From: Pomphorhynchus laevis
Lineage: Eukaryota > Acanthocephala > Palaeacanthocephala > Echinorhynchida > Pomphorhynchidae
DNA: 64,000 nucleotides
Assembly: GCA_012934845.2 (NCBI GenBank)
Contig: WNNJ02000010.1
Coordinates: 1-64,000 of the forward strand
Reading direction: 5' to 3'
Below the pieces are notes generated by a model, which was not told the DNA's origin, searched no databases, and saw only the letters and a program-made list of their open reading frames with translations. Shown here piece by piece: positions 24,140-34,609 of the stretch. The stretch's first letter is position 1, and each line of letters begins with the position of its first letter. The translations under genes were made by a program, and so were the position numbers.

Positions 24140-25381
24140 ATGAAAGAGGTTAATTCTAATGATTTAAATGTAAATCCAACATATGAACGTAGTGAGTTGA
24201 GTTTAGAAACAATTATTACAAGTCACTGTTCTATAATGGATAAAAAGGGTATAAAGGTTGAATTAGATAATAAAACTATACCTATATTATATTGGAATCC
24301 AAAATTACATAAAAATCCAATAAAACCTAGGTTCATATGTAGTGCGTTTAAATGTACATTTAAACCGCTTTCGGTTTATATGAATAAAATACTTAAAGTA
24401 ATTAAAGCACATTTTAAAAAATATTGCAAGTTAATCGAAATTAATACTGGTATAAAACACTATTTCAGTATTAATTCTACAAAAGAATTTTTAGAACAGA
24501 CAAAAGGAATAAATTTTCAAAATATAAATACATACGATTTTAGTACGCTTTATACAAATCTAGATTTAGTAGATATTAAAGAAGCGTTAGTAAAATTAAT
24601 TAATGTTATTTTCGGAAAAAGATATACATATATATGTTATAATAATTATAACGCCTATCTAACAAAAATTAAACCATCAAATAAATATAAATATATGGAT
24701 AAAATTGAATTAATAGAATCCTTAAATATTTTGATAAATCAAAATTATTTAAAAGTAGGGACATCTATATTTAGACAAGTAAAAGGTGTTCCAATGGGTG
24801 GTAATAGTAGCCCAATTATAGCTGACTTGTTTTTAAGCTTTATAGAATATGAATTTGTTCATAACTGTGTAAAAACTAAATCTAAACAATATAAATATAT
24901 GAAATATATGTTTCGATACATTGATGATATATGTGTATTTAATTCTAATAATTTTTATTCAATTAGTGAGCACATTTATCCAGAAAGCCTTATTCTTAAC
25001 AAAACCAATATTAATGATAAAGAAGGTGTATATCTAGATATGAACATTAAATTAACATTAACTAAAACTACTATTAATTTATATCGTAAAGATGACATAT
25101 TTAAATTTACAAGAAACATATTTTTGCATGAGCATTCATGCATACCATATAATATAAAATATAATACATTAAATAATGAAATTTTAAGAATTGCAACAAT
25201 ATGTAATGATATTGGCTTTCTTCAAAATCATTTAAATAATTTAATAGATACATATTTTAAACTAGGTTACTATAAAAATAACATCAAGCAGAAAATAGTA
25301 AAATATATAAATCAACACAATAATATAAAGAATAAATTTAAACTCTTAAGTGGCAAATTTTTATGGATGGATAATAAATAA
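24140..25381 (+). CDS. Penelope-like element (family P1) reverse transcriptase
   Basis: An uninterrupted 413-aa frame from ATG to TAA. Motifs in order: LYWNPKLHKNPIKPRFI (residues 50-66, the PLE form of the RT fingers), DFSTLYTN (133-140, catalytic motif A aspartate), GVPMGGNSSP (216-225, motif B), RYIDDI (259-264, motif C with two aspartates) and a GVYLDMNI block (296-303). It would copy RNA into DNA during transposition of the element. There is no GIY-YIG nuclease downstream of the RT: the frame ends in LSGKFLWMDNK and goes straight into the structured 3' end. That agrees with PLE groups whose nuclease is N-terminal (Naiad-type permuted architecture), with the 5' part lost or elsewhere; the GIY-YIG tails at 17.8-18.8 kb may be that missing part. 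The start at 24140 follows an inverted repeat, so the true protein may have been longer. Confidence 0.92.
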   Translation: MKEVNSNDLNVNPTYERSELSLETIITSHCSIMDKKGIKVELDNKTIPILYWNPKLHKNPIKPRFICSAFKCTFKPLSVYMNKILKVIKAHFKKYCKLIEINTGIKHYFSINSTKEFLEQTKGINFQNINTYDFSTLYTNLDLVDIKEALVKLINVIFGKRYTYICYNNYNAYLTKIKPSNKYKYMDKIELIESLNILINQNYLKVGTSIFRQVKGVPMGGNSSPIIADLFLSFIEYEFVHNCVKTKSKQYKYMKYMFRYIDDICVFNSNNFYSISEHIYPESLILNKTNINDKEGVYLDMNIKLTLTKTTINLYRKDDIFKFTRNIFLHEHSCIPYNIKYNTLNNEILRIATICNDIGFLQNHLNNLIDTYFKLGYYKNNIKQKIVKYINQHNNIKNKFKLLSGKFLWMDNK

Positions 25382-25737
25382 TATACTTTGCATTAGAATA
25401 AGATACTAGATAGTTATTTCAGAGGAAATACATCATTAGCATGTATTTGGCCCCGCTGCTATGTTGGGTAGAGGAGTTAGGGGCCGAAACCTGATAGCAT
25501 AGCAGTTCCTCCTGATGACCTCTAATTCTTATTCTGATACAACGTCTGTTATTTATTAGTCAATTCATAAAAATGACTTCTATTTAAAATTTCAATTTTT
25601 ATTTTATCTTGATTTAAATTATAAAAAATCTAAAAACAATTATTAATTTTATTATTTAATTATTAAATTTTGATTTAGCATTATTATGTTTTGTTTATTT
25701 TATAATTATATTAAATACGTAGACTCAGTTAGCTGAT
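25382..25737 (+). mobile_element. P1 PLE 3' end with conserved RNA fold
   Basis: Directly follows the RT stop and ends in AAATACGTAGACTCAGTTAGCTGA, the end shared by all P1 copies. It contains two interlocking complementary pairs: GGCCCC (25449-25454) with GGGGCC (25480-25485), and GCTGCTATG (25455-25463) with CATAGCAG (25498-25505), an a-b-a'-b' pseudoknot order. GAAAC and CTGATGA motifs follow. The same block recurs in the copies at 14.5, 27.47, 28.05 and (partly) 11.1, 45.2 and 54.5 kb. Confidence 0.85.
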
Positions 25738-26130
25738 TCGATGAAAATATTTTAAGTTTCCTAATCATCAAAAGCAATAAGCAAGTTAAACTTAACTCGG
25801 TATTTTAAAATATTGTTGAACGTCAATACTTTGAGCAACAAGATTTACTAGAACGACAATAATAAAACAAGGAAGTTGTGTAATTGCATATAACTTTAAT
25901 ATAAATTTTATAAATTTAAAAACTGCTTTAATTATATGTTAAGATTAATGTAACATGCTAACACATATATGTCGCATGATGAAATCTTAAAACTACTGTC
26001 ACGTAGTTTTTTCAAATTCTATGAAATTTACATATTCTATACAATTATGTAATCACTGGAATGCCATAAATATTCAATGTAAAGTCATGTGTGATATATA
26101 ATTAGAATTAAGTTATTTGATAAATAATTA
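25738..26130. other. spacer between two inverted P1 ends
   Basis: About 390 bp of AT-rich sequence with no gene, bounded on the left by the plus-strand P1 terminus and on the right by a minus-strand P1 terminus. Confidence 0.5.
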
Positions 26131-26400
26131 ATTCAGCTAACTGAGTCTACGTATTTAATATAATTATAAAATAAAAAACAAATAAAAATAAATAAATAAA
26201 AATAATAATGCTGTATCAATAAATCAAAATTTAATAATTAGATAATAAATAAGTATAAATAATTGTTATAAGATTTTATATAACTTAATCAAGTTCAAAT
26301 AAAAAATTGAAATTTTAAATAAAAGTCAATTTTTATGAATTGACTAATAAATAACAGATGTTGTATCAGAATTATGATTAGATGTCATATAATATATGAA
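26131..26400 (-). mobile_element. PLE family P1, 3'-end fragment
   Basis: Starts at the conserved terminus (CAGCTAACTGAGTCTACG on the plus strand) and runs inward through the AT-rich tail to the ACAGATGTTGTATCAGAAT block, where it stops before the structured part. It is tail-to-tail with the 24.1-25.7 kb copy. Confidence 0.85.
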
Positions 26401-26439
26401 ATATATAATATAAAATATTTTACTGATAAGTTGTTGCCG

Positions 26440-26660
26440 AGTACACCATATATATAAATAATTACATAAAATATTTTCTGCAGTATATACCTTGATTCTA
26501 ACATGAAAGAATTCAGCGTATATCTAAACCAATATTCAGCGTATTAAAAAATCAATATATATTTTTATATTTAAAAACTTTTCTGAGCAATTGACAATAA
26601 TTTATTTAACGACTTTTTGACCTTACGGTCTTCTTCAGCTTATCTGAAAAACAAAAAACA
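26440..26660 (-). mobile_element. PLE family P2, 3'-end fragment
   Basis: On the minus strand it carries CTGAAGAAG, a GACC-GUAA-GGUC hairpin and AAAAAGTC (26638-26611), followed by AAATAAATT; then GAATTC-TTTCATG and ATACTGCAGAAAATATTT, which match the 3' region of the PLE at 46.67-46.76 kb. No coding part remains. Confidence 0.7.
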
Positions 26661-27329
26661 AACACAACACGTGATATTATTTGCAACGAAATACAGAGGA
26701 TTTCTAAAAGTTGTAGCACAGTTACGCTTAAATATGAGCAAATATATTTAATGAGAACTGCGTTTTTATACCGGGGTAAAACTGAAAGAGAAAGTAATAG
26801 AGAAGTAAAAAAAGGTATCGCTCGATTCCCCGAATGAACTTTATGATGTCAAATTTTTGTATTTATATATTTAAAATCCTGAATAGTATTGGATTTTAAA
26901 TATTTAAATACAATAATTTGACTTTGTAAAGTAAGAATCGAAACATTGTCGAAATATACAATTTGTCTTTGGTTGGTTTTGTTACGATAATTTAGTATTT
27001 GACAGTATCCTATACGGATCGCACCCCACAGCTATTGAACTCAGCATTAATACTGAATATTTAGTATTAATATTTAATATTAATATTATAAAATATTAAT
27101 ACTAAACGACCAGGATCCGATGTGAAAAAAGAAACGAGGTTTATCAGTGAATGCTTTAGATAAGTTTGTAAAGAATATTGTTTTGCCATCTCTTTTCTTG
27201 CAATTTATTATATGAAATTATTTGTAATGAAAATTACTGAAAAATTTGAAACTTTTGACATAAATTTAAAATCATTAGCGGAAAATTTTATTAATAGATA
27301 ATAGTATTAAAATATTAAATTTGCAATAT
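26661..27329. other. AT-rich noncoding stretch
   Basis: No gene. Includes a TATTAATATT inverted cluster near 27045-27110. Confidence 0.5.
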
Positions 27330-27640
27330 AAAAATTAACTATTATTAAAATTGATTTAAACTATTAAGCGAAATATTTTATAAATAATAAACAATATACT
27401 TTGTATTAGAATAAGATAGTAGAAATCAAATTTCATAAGAAGAAATACATCATTAGCATGTATTTGGCCCCGCTGCTATGTTGGGTAGAGGAGTTAGGGG
27501 CCGAAACCTGATAGTATAGCAGTTCCTCCTGAAGACGTCTAATTCCTATTATGATACAACGTCTGTTATTTGTTAGTCAATTCATAAAAATGACGTTTAT
27601 TTTAAATTTCCATTTTTTAACTTGATTTAAATTATTGAAT
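27330..27640 (+). mobile_element. PLE family P1, 3'-end fragment
   Basis: Starts in the last codons of the RT (TAAACTATTAAGCG matches the KLLSGKF region) and includes the structured block: GGCCCC 27466-27471, GGGGCC 27497-27502. It breaks off before the terminal sequence, after AACTTGATTTAAATTATTG. Confidence 0.85.
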
Positions 27641-28009
27641 AGTTACACCGCGCCTTTAGCTAACCCTTGTTTGCTGCTGCTAAGAAGAATTTGTAAGCTC
27701 TGTCTCTGTATGAACCCAGTTTAGGTGTTCCGTTCTTTCCTTTGAAGATAACATGTATGAATTTAAAGTAGTTCTCCAAGCATAATTGTGTTGAAAATAA
27801 GTTGCCAATATATTTTTAAATGGAATTTTTAATAGCTGTTCAATACATGATGACTCTGAACAGGCATAAACTGTATAATGTGTTCAATACACAATGAATC
27901 TGGCCGGCACCTCATTTTCGATCTTTCAAATTTTATAATTGTAATGTAAATATCATATTTAATAATGATAAGCGTGAAATCCGCTTATTTTATTTAGGTG
28001 TTGAAAAAA
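27641..28009. other. noncoding spacer
   Basis: No gene recognised. A CAATACA-TGA block occurs twice (about 27841 and 27883). Confidence 0.45.
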
Positions 28010-28332
28010 ACTCTAAAAATATATTATAAATCAGCAGATATATTTGGCCTCGCTGCTATGTCGAGACTAGGAATAGGGGCCGAAACCTGATAGCATATAA
28101 GTTCCTCCTGATAATTGCTATTCCTTTTTCGATGCATCGTCTATCATTTATTAGTCAATTCATAAAAATTGACTTTTATTTTAAATTTCAATTTTAAATT
28201 TTAATTTGATACAAATTATATAAAATACTGACAATTATTTATTATTTATAATTATTTATTATTTATTATTTAATTATTAAATTTTGATTAAGCATTATTT
28301 TTATTTCATTGTTATAATTATATTAAATACGT
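28010..28332 (+). mobile_element. PLE family P1, diverged 3' end
   Basis: Complete from the structured block (GGCCTC at 28046-28051 facing GGGGCC at 28076-28081, so one pair is now G-U) to the terminal TTATATTAAATACGTG. More diverged than the 24.1-kb copy. It lies tail-to-tail with the methyltransferase gene, about 110 bp beyond that gene's stop codon. Confidence 0.82.
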
Positions 28333-28350
28333 GTTTGTTAGTTTTGGTGT

Positions 28351-28356
28351 TTTATT
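28351..28356 (-). promoter_or_regulatory. polyadenylation signal of methyltransferase gene
   Basis: AATAAA on the minus strand, about 85 nt past the stop codon of the methyltransferase-like gene; it follows CCGGAAA. Position and hexamer fit a normal animal 3' end. Confidence 0.5.
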
Positions 28357-28440
28357 TTTCCGGAATACAATTATATAACATTTATAGAGATATAAAGTTA
28401 GCAAATTCATTTAAAAATAATAAGTATTTCAAGTAAACGT

Positions 28441-29811
28441 CTATCCGGATTTTTTCTTCAATAAAAAAACCCTAAAATCATCGCTATCATTGATGGGCTC
28501 TTCGAATTTAATTTCGTCATTACACTTACGATATTTTGTTAATGGAATTGAACACTGCTCGCTATCATCTGATCCTTGTAAGGCTTGTTTAAAGGATTTG
28601 AATTTTTCCGCAATCTCTAAGCCAGCAGAATCTATTAACGGGATTAATTTTGCTAAAGAAGCTGACCTTAAATTTATTGAACACTTGTGGCATGGATTGT
28701 GAGCGTGTTTTGTTTCAAAAGAGGTTAGCTCAAATGAAAATGATAAGATAATTTCTGCTGGGTTATCAGAACACCTGCTAATTTCACGCTTAATGTTTAA
28801 ATCAAAACAGTCATTCCCATTTGTATAAATGGAGGCGGTATCATCAATGCTATGACTTCTGGCAATTGTACGATCAATTAAATTGTACGATTTGTAGAAT
28901 TTTTGTTGTGAATTTACGGTTGAATTTTCGCTGACCGTGGGATATTCAATTTTTGCAGGTAAAATGTGCATATGTGATTTATCCGACAGTACATTTAAAT
29001 CGGGAAAAATGTTCATAATGCATATTCCATTTGGTAACAGGGCACTGTAAACAGACTGAAAAAATGTTAAGCGTTCACTATTTGTAAGCAGACGATGGAA
29101 GCTACCCTGGCCAACTATAATTACATGAAAATGTTTATTGTGCGATTCAGACAGAATGTCATCAAGGGGGCTTTTTACAAAGTTTATAGCCAGGCAATCG
29201 ACGTTTCGACCAGATCCCTGTCTAATCTGTCTATCGACGTTATATTTTGCTTTGGCTAACACAACGGGGTGAACGTCTATGCCTACAAAGTGTATTTTTT
29301 TCTTAATGCGTGATCCACCAACCAAGGATATAATTTCAGTAAAAATTCGACCAGTACACACCGCGGTGTCCATAATGTATACATTGTGCATTAACGGCTT
29401 GTTTAAAATTTTGTTCAATTTTGATATGTAGTAATTGACATCTAATCCTATTTCAAATAAATCCAATCCATCCGCATTGTGTTGTAAAATGTAGTCGACA
29501 AAATCTACAAAATTTGCATCGTCGAAACAATGTTTATAAGGAAGAGATATTAGCATTGATGGTGATTCTTTGATTTTTGCAGACATTAAGTTGTGAAAAC
29601 ATTGATCACTCGTTTGAACGACCTGCTTCCGCTCTTCGTTAATCGCTGTATTTTTTTCTTGTTGATCATTTTGCCGATCGGAATTGAGTTTTGAACAGAT
29701 TTTTGAATTACCAATGATGTGCCTATAAAATGTATGATTATTTCTAAAGAAATTTGTAGTCGTTGCTTTCAAAAACTTAGCCCCTTTTAATGAGGTTGTA
29801 GGCTGATTCAT
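28441..29811 (-). CDS. class I SAM-dependent methyltransferase-like protein
   Basis: An open frame of 456 codons from ATG at 29811 (eight more in-frame codons upstream lack an ATG). Residue numbers are from that ATG. The 140 N-terminal residues are polar and unassigned. The Rossmann-type domain runs from about 140 to 275: a strand plus glycine loop YIMDTAVCTGRIF (motif I, normally D-x-G-x-G-x-G, here with only the last glycine), VGIDVHP with the acidic residue at about 179 that would bind the adenosine ribose, a short VDCLAINFVKSPLDDIL segment, HVIIVGQGSFHRLL (motif IV position) and ALLPNGICIMNIFPDL (motif V). The C-terminal part ends in a pattern seen in small-molecule or protein methyltransferases (LAKLIPLIDSAGLEIAEKF). 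Substrate unknown. It has no intron and no frame breaks in a region otherwise full of dead elements, so selection or recent arrival is implied. The atypical motif I leaves open loss of SAM binding. Confidence 0.72.
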   Translation of the reverse strand: MNQPTTSLKGAKFLKATTTNFFRNNHTFYRHIIGNSKICSKLNSDRQNDQQEKNTAINEERKQVVQTSDQCFHNLMSAKIKESPSMLISLPYKHCFDDANFVDFVDYILQHNADGLDLFEIGLDVNYYISKLNKILNKPLMHNVYIMDTAVCTGRIFTEIISLVGGSRIKKKIHFVGIDVHPVVLAKAKYNVDRQIRQGSGRNVDCLAINFVKSPLDDILSESHNKHFHVIIVGQGSFHRLLTNSERLTFFQSVYSALLPNGICIMNIFPDLNVLSDKSHMHILPAKIEYPTVSENSTVNSQQKFYKSYNLIDRTIARSHSIDDTASIYTNGNDCFDLNIKREISRCSDNPAEIILSFSFELTSFETKHAHNPCHKCSINLRSASLAKLIPLIDSAGLEIAEKFKSFKQALQGSDDSEQCSIPLTKYRKCNDEIKFEEPINDSDDFRVFLLKKKSG

Positions 29812-30640
29812 TATAAAAGTAACATCGAAAACCAATATTTAAGCAAACTTAAGCCAAGTGTACGATACCATAATAATTGAGTTGTGACTATCGTATAGTG
29901 ACAGAGAAACTCGTATTCAAGAACTTTAAATTTCCATCACCGGCATGGCTAAAGAAAACCGGCATTCCTTACACACTGCTCTTAAAATGATAAAGTTTTC
30001 TAAAACTCGATTTAACAAATTTTTCATTTCATAGTGTAAGTGTATTTTATCTGTAAAAAACGCATTTCAGACACACAAGATCTTCCATTATCCAGAAAAC
30101 GCGACACTTGCTCTTGCGATTTTCGTTGTTTTTAATTAATATTGAAAAATAGAAATTTTAGCATAATCTATCTTCAGCTTCCATTTTTTTCTTAAAACGA
30201 ATTTTTGCTCTAATTTTAATAGATAACGACACTACAGAAAATGCTCGATTGAACAACATGGAATGACAAATCATCCAGAAATTGTCTCGTAGATTTAACA
30301 TATCAAAGCAAATGTCAACAGCAAATTAATAACTAAATTCACGTTTGGAAATCTGCAAGTTCAACCACGCAGATTGTACAGAGTGAGAATGAAAATAGGT
30401 CTCTACAGAAAAGTAAAGCCGTAATCTGCTGCCTTACTAGGCCAAAATCAGCAATTTAGTGTTTTGGGAAAATATTCTTTCTACATCGAAGCATTTACAA
30501 CCCCACAAAAATAAATGATCGCTATTTATTTCAAAATTTAATAAACTAAAATTTAATAAATGGAATAAATTAGTAGGGAGTGTGTTTAAAGTGAATGAAC
30601 ATTTTGTTAACTTCATTTATTAAAAATAAATTTAATTTAA
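29812..30640. other. 5' flank of methyltransferase gene
   Basis: About 830 bp without a gene on either strand. The promoter of the minus-strand gene should lie here; no convincing TATA box or other element could be singled out in such AT-rich sequence. Confidence 0.45.
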
Positions 30641-31292
30641 CTTGATTGCATCTGTTAGCTGAAACTATACGGATTGTGTCACGATATTATACTCACAGGC
30701 ATTAAGCTACTAATCAGCTTGGGTGGATCTCATCAGCTGCTGACCCATGCCTACATTTCACATTTTGACCCTTATTATCTCCTTACTACGTACACTGGTG
30801 CTGGTCGGATTCGAACTTAGGACTTGATTGCATCTGTGAACAATCTCTTAACTTGATTGCATCTGTGAGCTGAAATTCTTCTGATTGTGTCACGATATTA
30901 TACTCACAGGCATTAGGCTACTAATCAGCTTGGGTGGATCTCATCAGCTGCTGACCCATACCTACATTTCACGTTTTGACCCTTATTATATGCTTACTCT
31001 GTACACTAATGCTGGTCGGATTCGAACTTAGGACTTGATTGCACCTGTGAGCAATCTCTTAACTTGATTGCATCTGTGAACTGAAATTCTTCTGATTGTG
31101 TCACAATATTATACTCACAGGCATTAGGCTACTAATCAGCTTGGGTGGATCTCATCAGCTGCTGACCCATACCTACATTTCACGTTTTGACCATTGTTAT
31201 ATGCTTACTCTGTACACTAATGCTGGTCGGATTCGAACTTAGGACGTCTGTATCGCATTTAACGCTACATCCACTAGGCTGGCTACCCTGTG
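30641..31292 (-). repeat. SINE-A, three tandem units of 211 bp
   Basis: Units start at 30641, 30852 and 31063. Read on the minus strand the element begins at about 31292 with a tRNA-like head: A box TAGCCAGCCTAGTGG, B box AGTTCGAATCC. Then come the body with UGGGUC-AGCAGCUGAUGAGAU and CCACCCA, and the GTGACACAATC end. Only the outermost unit keeps the complete head; the inner units join at GATTCGAACTTAGGA, inside the B box. This is a SINE whose body was tandemly amplified. Confidence 0.88.
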
Positions 31293-31814
31293 GTGTATAC
31301 ATACATTTCTGTATTTTACTTTTGGTACGGGATTGTATTCTAACGATATATTAGAAAGCTACCCATTTGTGATCCGCTAACCGGATCACTGTTTTCCACT
31401 TGCAATGAATGTTTTTAATTAATTTTAATTAATATTTATTCAATAATATGAATATATGAATATGTAATGTAATCTTACAATTAATTCAAATAATCAATAT
31501 GGATATCTATAAAATATATGCAAGAAAATGTTGGACATTAGAAAACAATAGATTTAAACATATTTTAAATTAGTCAACTTCGACAAAATTTTATTTATTT
31601 GGAAATTCTTGTATTCATGTGTGTTTTTTAATGTATCAAGCTCAAAATATGAGGATATCCATATGCGGTAAATATATGTTGATTGAAAGTTTAATATCTC
31701 AAATAAATGCATGCTAAGGTGCTAACATGTTTCAATTTTATTATTTAGACAAAATTTAAATTGGATAATTTAGCGATTTATGAAAAAGCAAGATGTAAAC
31801 ACTATTTAGCTATT
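31293..31814. other. AT-rich noncoding stretch
   Basis: No gene recognised. Confidence 0.5.
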
Positions 31815-32200
31815 TGGGGCCGCTAAGTGTAAGCACAACCGATCCGTCGTCATGTGATGGGTTCGGTTGGGGTCTTACCTATTGTCAGTTAACCTATCCG
31901 TAGTGCGGTATGGACAACACCTGAATATTCAGGCAACTAAATAACTGATCGGATTGTATGACCTGATCAGTTAATAGCGCTAGTTCGTTGGTGGACTAGC
32001 TCGAATCCTTATTATGACCCTAACGGTAAATTAATATAAAAGCGAAAGAGGGTCAATGAGATTTTGTTTCCTCGCAACCGAAGATATTGGAATATCAGAG
32101 GATATGGGAACAGCAGAGATCTGAACAAAAACTTTTTCTATGCAGGAAATGTCACTCAGGATATGAGGGACAGAAGGTAACTGAAAAAAAACAGTTACAA
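31815..32200 (+). other. possible 5' region of an RTE-like LINE
   Basis: Less AT-rich than its flanks (GGGGCCGCTAAGTG, GGTTCGGTTGGGGTCTTACC). It lies on the same strand and just upstream of the RTE-like 3' fragment at 32350-32640. A LINE copy with most of its interior deleted would explain the pair, but no protein motif confirms it. Confidence 0.3.
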
Positions 32201-32349
32201 TAATTTAAAACTGATTTCTGAAACAGCAACCACGAACGTAGAACGTAATTCTAATAATGTTTCTAATAAACAGGTTTACTGTATAACCAAATCTAAGTAA
32301 TTGATTATGATTAATCAAACTCTAATTCTACAAAAATTGGAGTTAAAAT

Positions 32350-32640
32350 TCGAAGCTTGGTCATCCGCGAGAATCTTTGAGTGGGGTAGCTGCTCCTCCA
32401 CGCTGAAGGAAGTCAGCTGATGTGGCTAGCTCACGCTTTTAAAATGGCAAGTGGACGTTTTGCTTGTGAAGTGTTCCAGATTGGACTTGCTGAACGGAGA
32501 TCTTGTCAAGGAACATTAACACTATCAGATAGGGAAGTCTGGTCTGCCACTCAGAACCGCAATACTTGGTCACTTCTCGTCAGTGCACTACCTTTACAAC
32601 CTGACCTCCGGATCAGTGGAAATAACGAACAAGTTATATA
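32350..32640 (+). mobile_element. RTE-like LINE, 3' fragment
   Basis: Diverged relative of the element at 8320-8862: VIREN-like start, then the GAAGTCAGCTGATGTGGC block, a tail of about 75 codons and an end in CCGGATCAGTGG. Several frame changes; dead. Confidence 0.65.
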
Positions 32641-33870
32641 TTTATTTTAATATGTTTACTTTAGTGAATATATACAGTCTCAATGACGTCCATTGAAACA
32701 CGTTATGGAGGAAAGGGCAAATAATAATGGATGAAACTTTTTTAAGCGAATATGCTTAGAGGCGAAGTTTGCACCATAATAGTTTACATCGTTTTGGAAA
32801 CCTTTTAGACGAGAGTAAGGAGTTATTTTAAGTTAAAACATTTCATCAGAATAATTAATTTGTTCGTTACTATGGTGAAAACTTAAATTGAGCAAGACAT
32901 CCCTAAGTTGTTCTTTGTAATGAGAGTAGATCAAATAATTAATAAATTGCTTTTATAAAATGTTTATTAAATAATTTAATATATCAATTAATGGTAATTA
33001 TAAATTTAATAATTTAAATTATAAAATTTTATTAATGTTTGTACATTCAGTAATATAAATTGTTTATAATTATCAAGGAATCTCAAATAATGTATTAGTC
33101 TATACACTGTATTAGTCAATGAGAATTGATAATAAACTTTAGTAATCTACTTTTAATCGAAATATAGATTTATTAAAAAGATATAAACATCTTATGAAAC
33201 GGTAAAGACAAATTTTGACAATTTTAAAACACTTACTATTGTGAATATCTACTCTAGCAAGTACATTACAAGGGGCGAAAAGTTCGATCAAAAATATATC
33301 TTATAATTGGTGATAGTTTAGACAAGTGAATTATATTAAATTGGATTTAATAAATTGAATTTTGACTCTTCTTTTATTCCTAACTGTAACTAGTAGAAAC
33401 AAACTTGTTTCGTTTTTAGAAATTACATTAATTAAAATTATCTAATAGTTCAATTTAAAAAGACAATTTTTGTCAATCTTAAAACACTTTTTATAACACT
33501 TACGTATTGAGAATTTCTACTCTAGCAAGTACATTACAAGATGCGAATACTTCGATCAAAAATTTATCTTATAATTGATGATAGTTTAGACAAGTGCATC
33601 ATGTTCTTCGATTACGTGTTGGTTATTTATAACTTTTATTATCTAATGTTATGATATTTTGCTATGGAGCAGAAATCCGTATGAATTTCATGCGTTTCTC
33701 TGATAAAAATCCATTGCGGAAAACGACTTAATTTACTTAAATGAATTTTTTATAAGCACAACTTTAAAGTGATACACAAGAAAATATGCCCACACTTCTA
33801 TAATTTAAAACTCAAAAAGGTAATTTAAATTAATTCAAAACGTATAAAGAATGTTGAAATCTCTAATAAA
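32641..33870. repeat. AT-rich stretch with a diverged tandem duplication
   Basis: 33216-33330 and 33471-33605 are two diverged copies of one segment (CTCTAGCAAGTACATTACAAG and GATAGTTTAGACAAGTG in both). The rest is AT-rich without a gene. Confidence 0.7.
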
Positions 33871-34158
33871 CTAAAAATCTCGACATACTATATCACATTT
33901 AAGAAATGTCAGGTTGTTTGTGGCTATAAAGTTAGAATAGGAAATGCTAGTAGATACAGAGTTTGGGATACATCTGGTTGTCGGGGATTGTGTTACCTTG
34001 CTCAAATTATGTTCTTCAGACATTAATTTTCTGTTTGAAAATGAAATGTTGGAACAAGTTGATGCTCCAGTACATAGAGTTATATATATGAAAATAAAAA
34101 TTGCACATTTAAAATATGGATGGAATTCAAGCATGACTTCAGTATGTAGATGATACAT
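33871..34158 (-). CDS. unassigned short ORF, possible signal peptide
   Basis: A 95-codon minus-strand frame from ATG to stop. Near its start is a hydrophobic run (CAIFIFIYITLCTGA) after an internal methionine, resembling a signal peptide. The plus strand also has an open 69-codon frame here, so this may be chance. No homology recognised. Confidence 0.15.
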   Translation of the reverse strand: MYHLHTEVMLEFHPYFKCAIFIFIYITLCTGASTCSNISFSNRKLMSEEHNLSKVTQSPTTRCIPNSVSTSISYSNFIATNNLTFLKCDIVCRDF

Positions 34159-34609
34159 TATTAAGAAGTTATTTGACCCGGATTGTATCTTGTATAGGTT
34201 AAATTACGCAGATAAGAATATTCAATAGACTTTAACAATAATCATATTGCCATCAATTCTTCGAAAATTAGCAAGTATGTAAATATTGTGGACTGGGGAA
34301 GTAATACTCCTAAAGCGTGGAAGATGACCGCGGCTATCGCTTTTCTTGAGGGATAAGGCAACTTATTTCAAATATAAGAGATGATATAATTCATAAAAAT
34401 ATTTTAGGCAGTGAATATCATACTCGGATAACTAAAAAGTAATATTTCAAAGAAAATACTGTCATGACTAGACTAGTAGGACTTCAACTACTATATATAA
34501 TGTTATTATTTTGAAATAATTACACGAGTACATATATAAAATTTGATAGATCAATAAAATGTATACTTTTTTAAGTTAATATACTTGTGCAGTCATTGTT
34601 ACAATTGAA
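34159..34609. other. AT-rich noncoding stretch
   Basis: No gene recognised. Confidence 0.45.

Noticed and set aside
25441-25530. Calling the P1 3' fold a hammerhead or HDV-like ribozyme
   Set aside because: The order of CUGAUGA and GAAA leaves two extra bases and no stem I or III; for HDV-like folds no P3 or P4 is visible. Only the pairings are reported.
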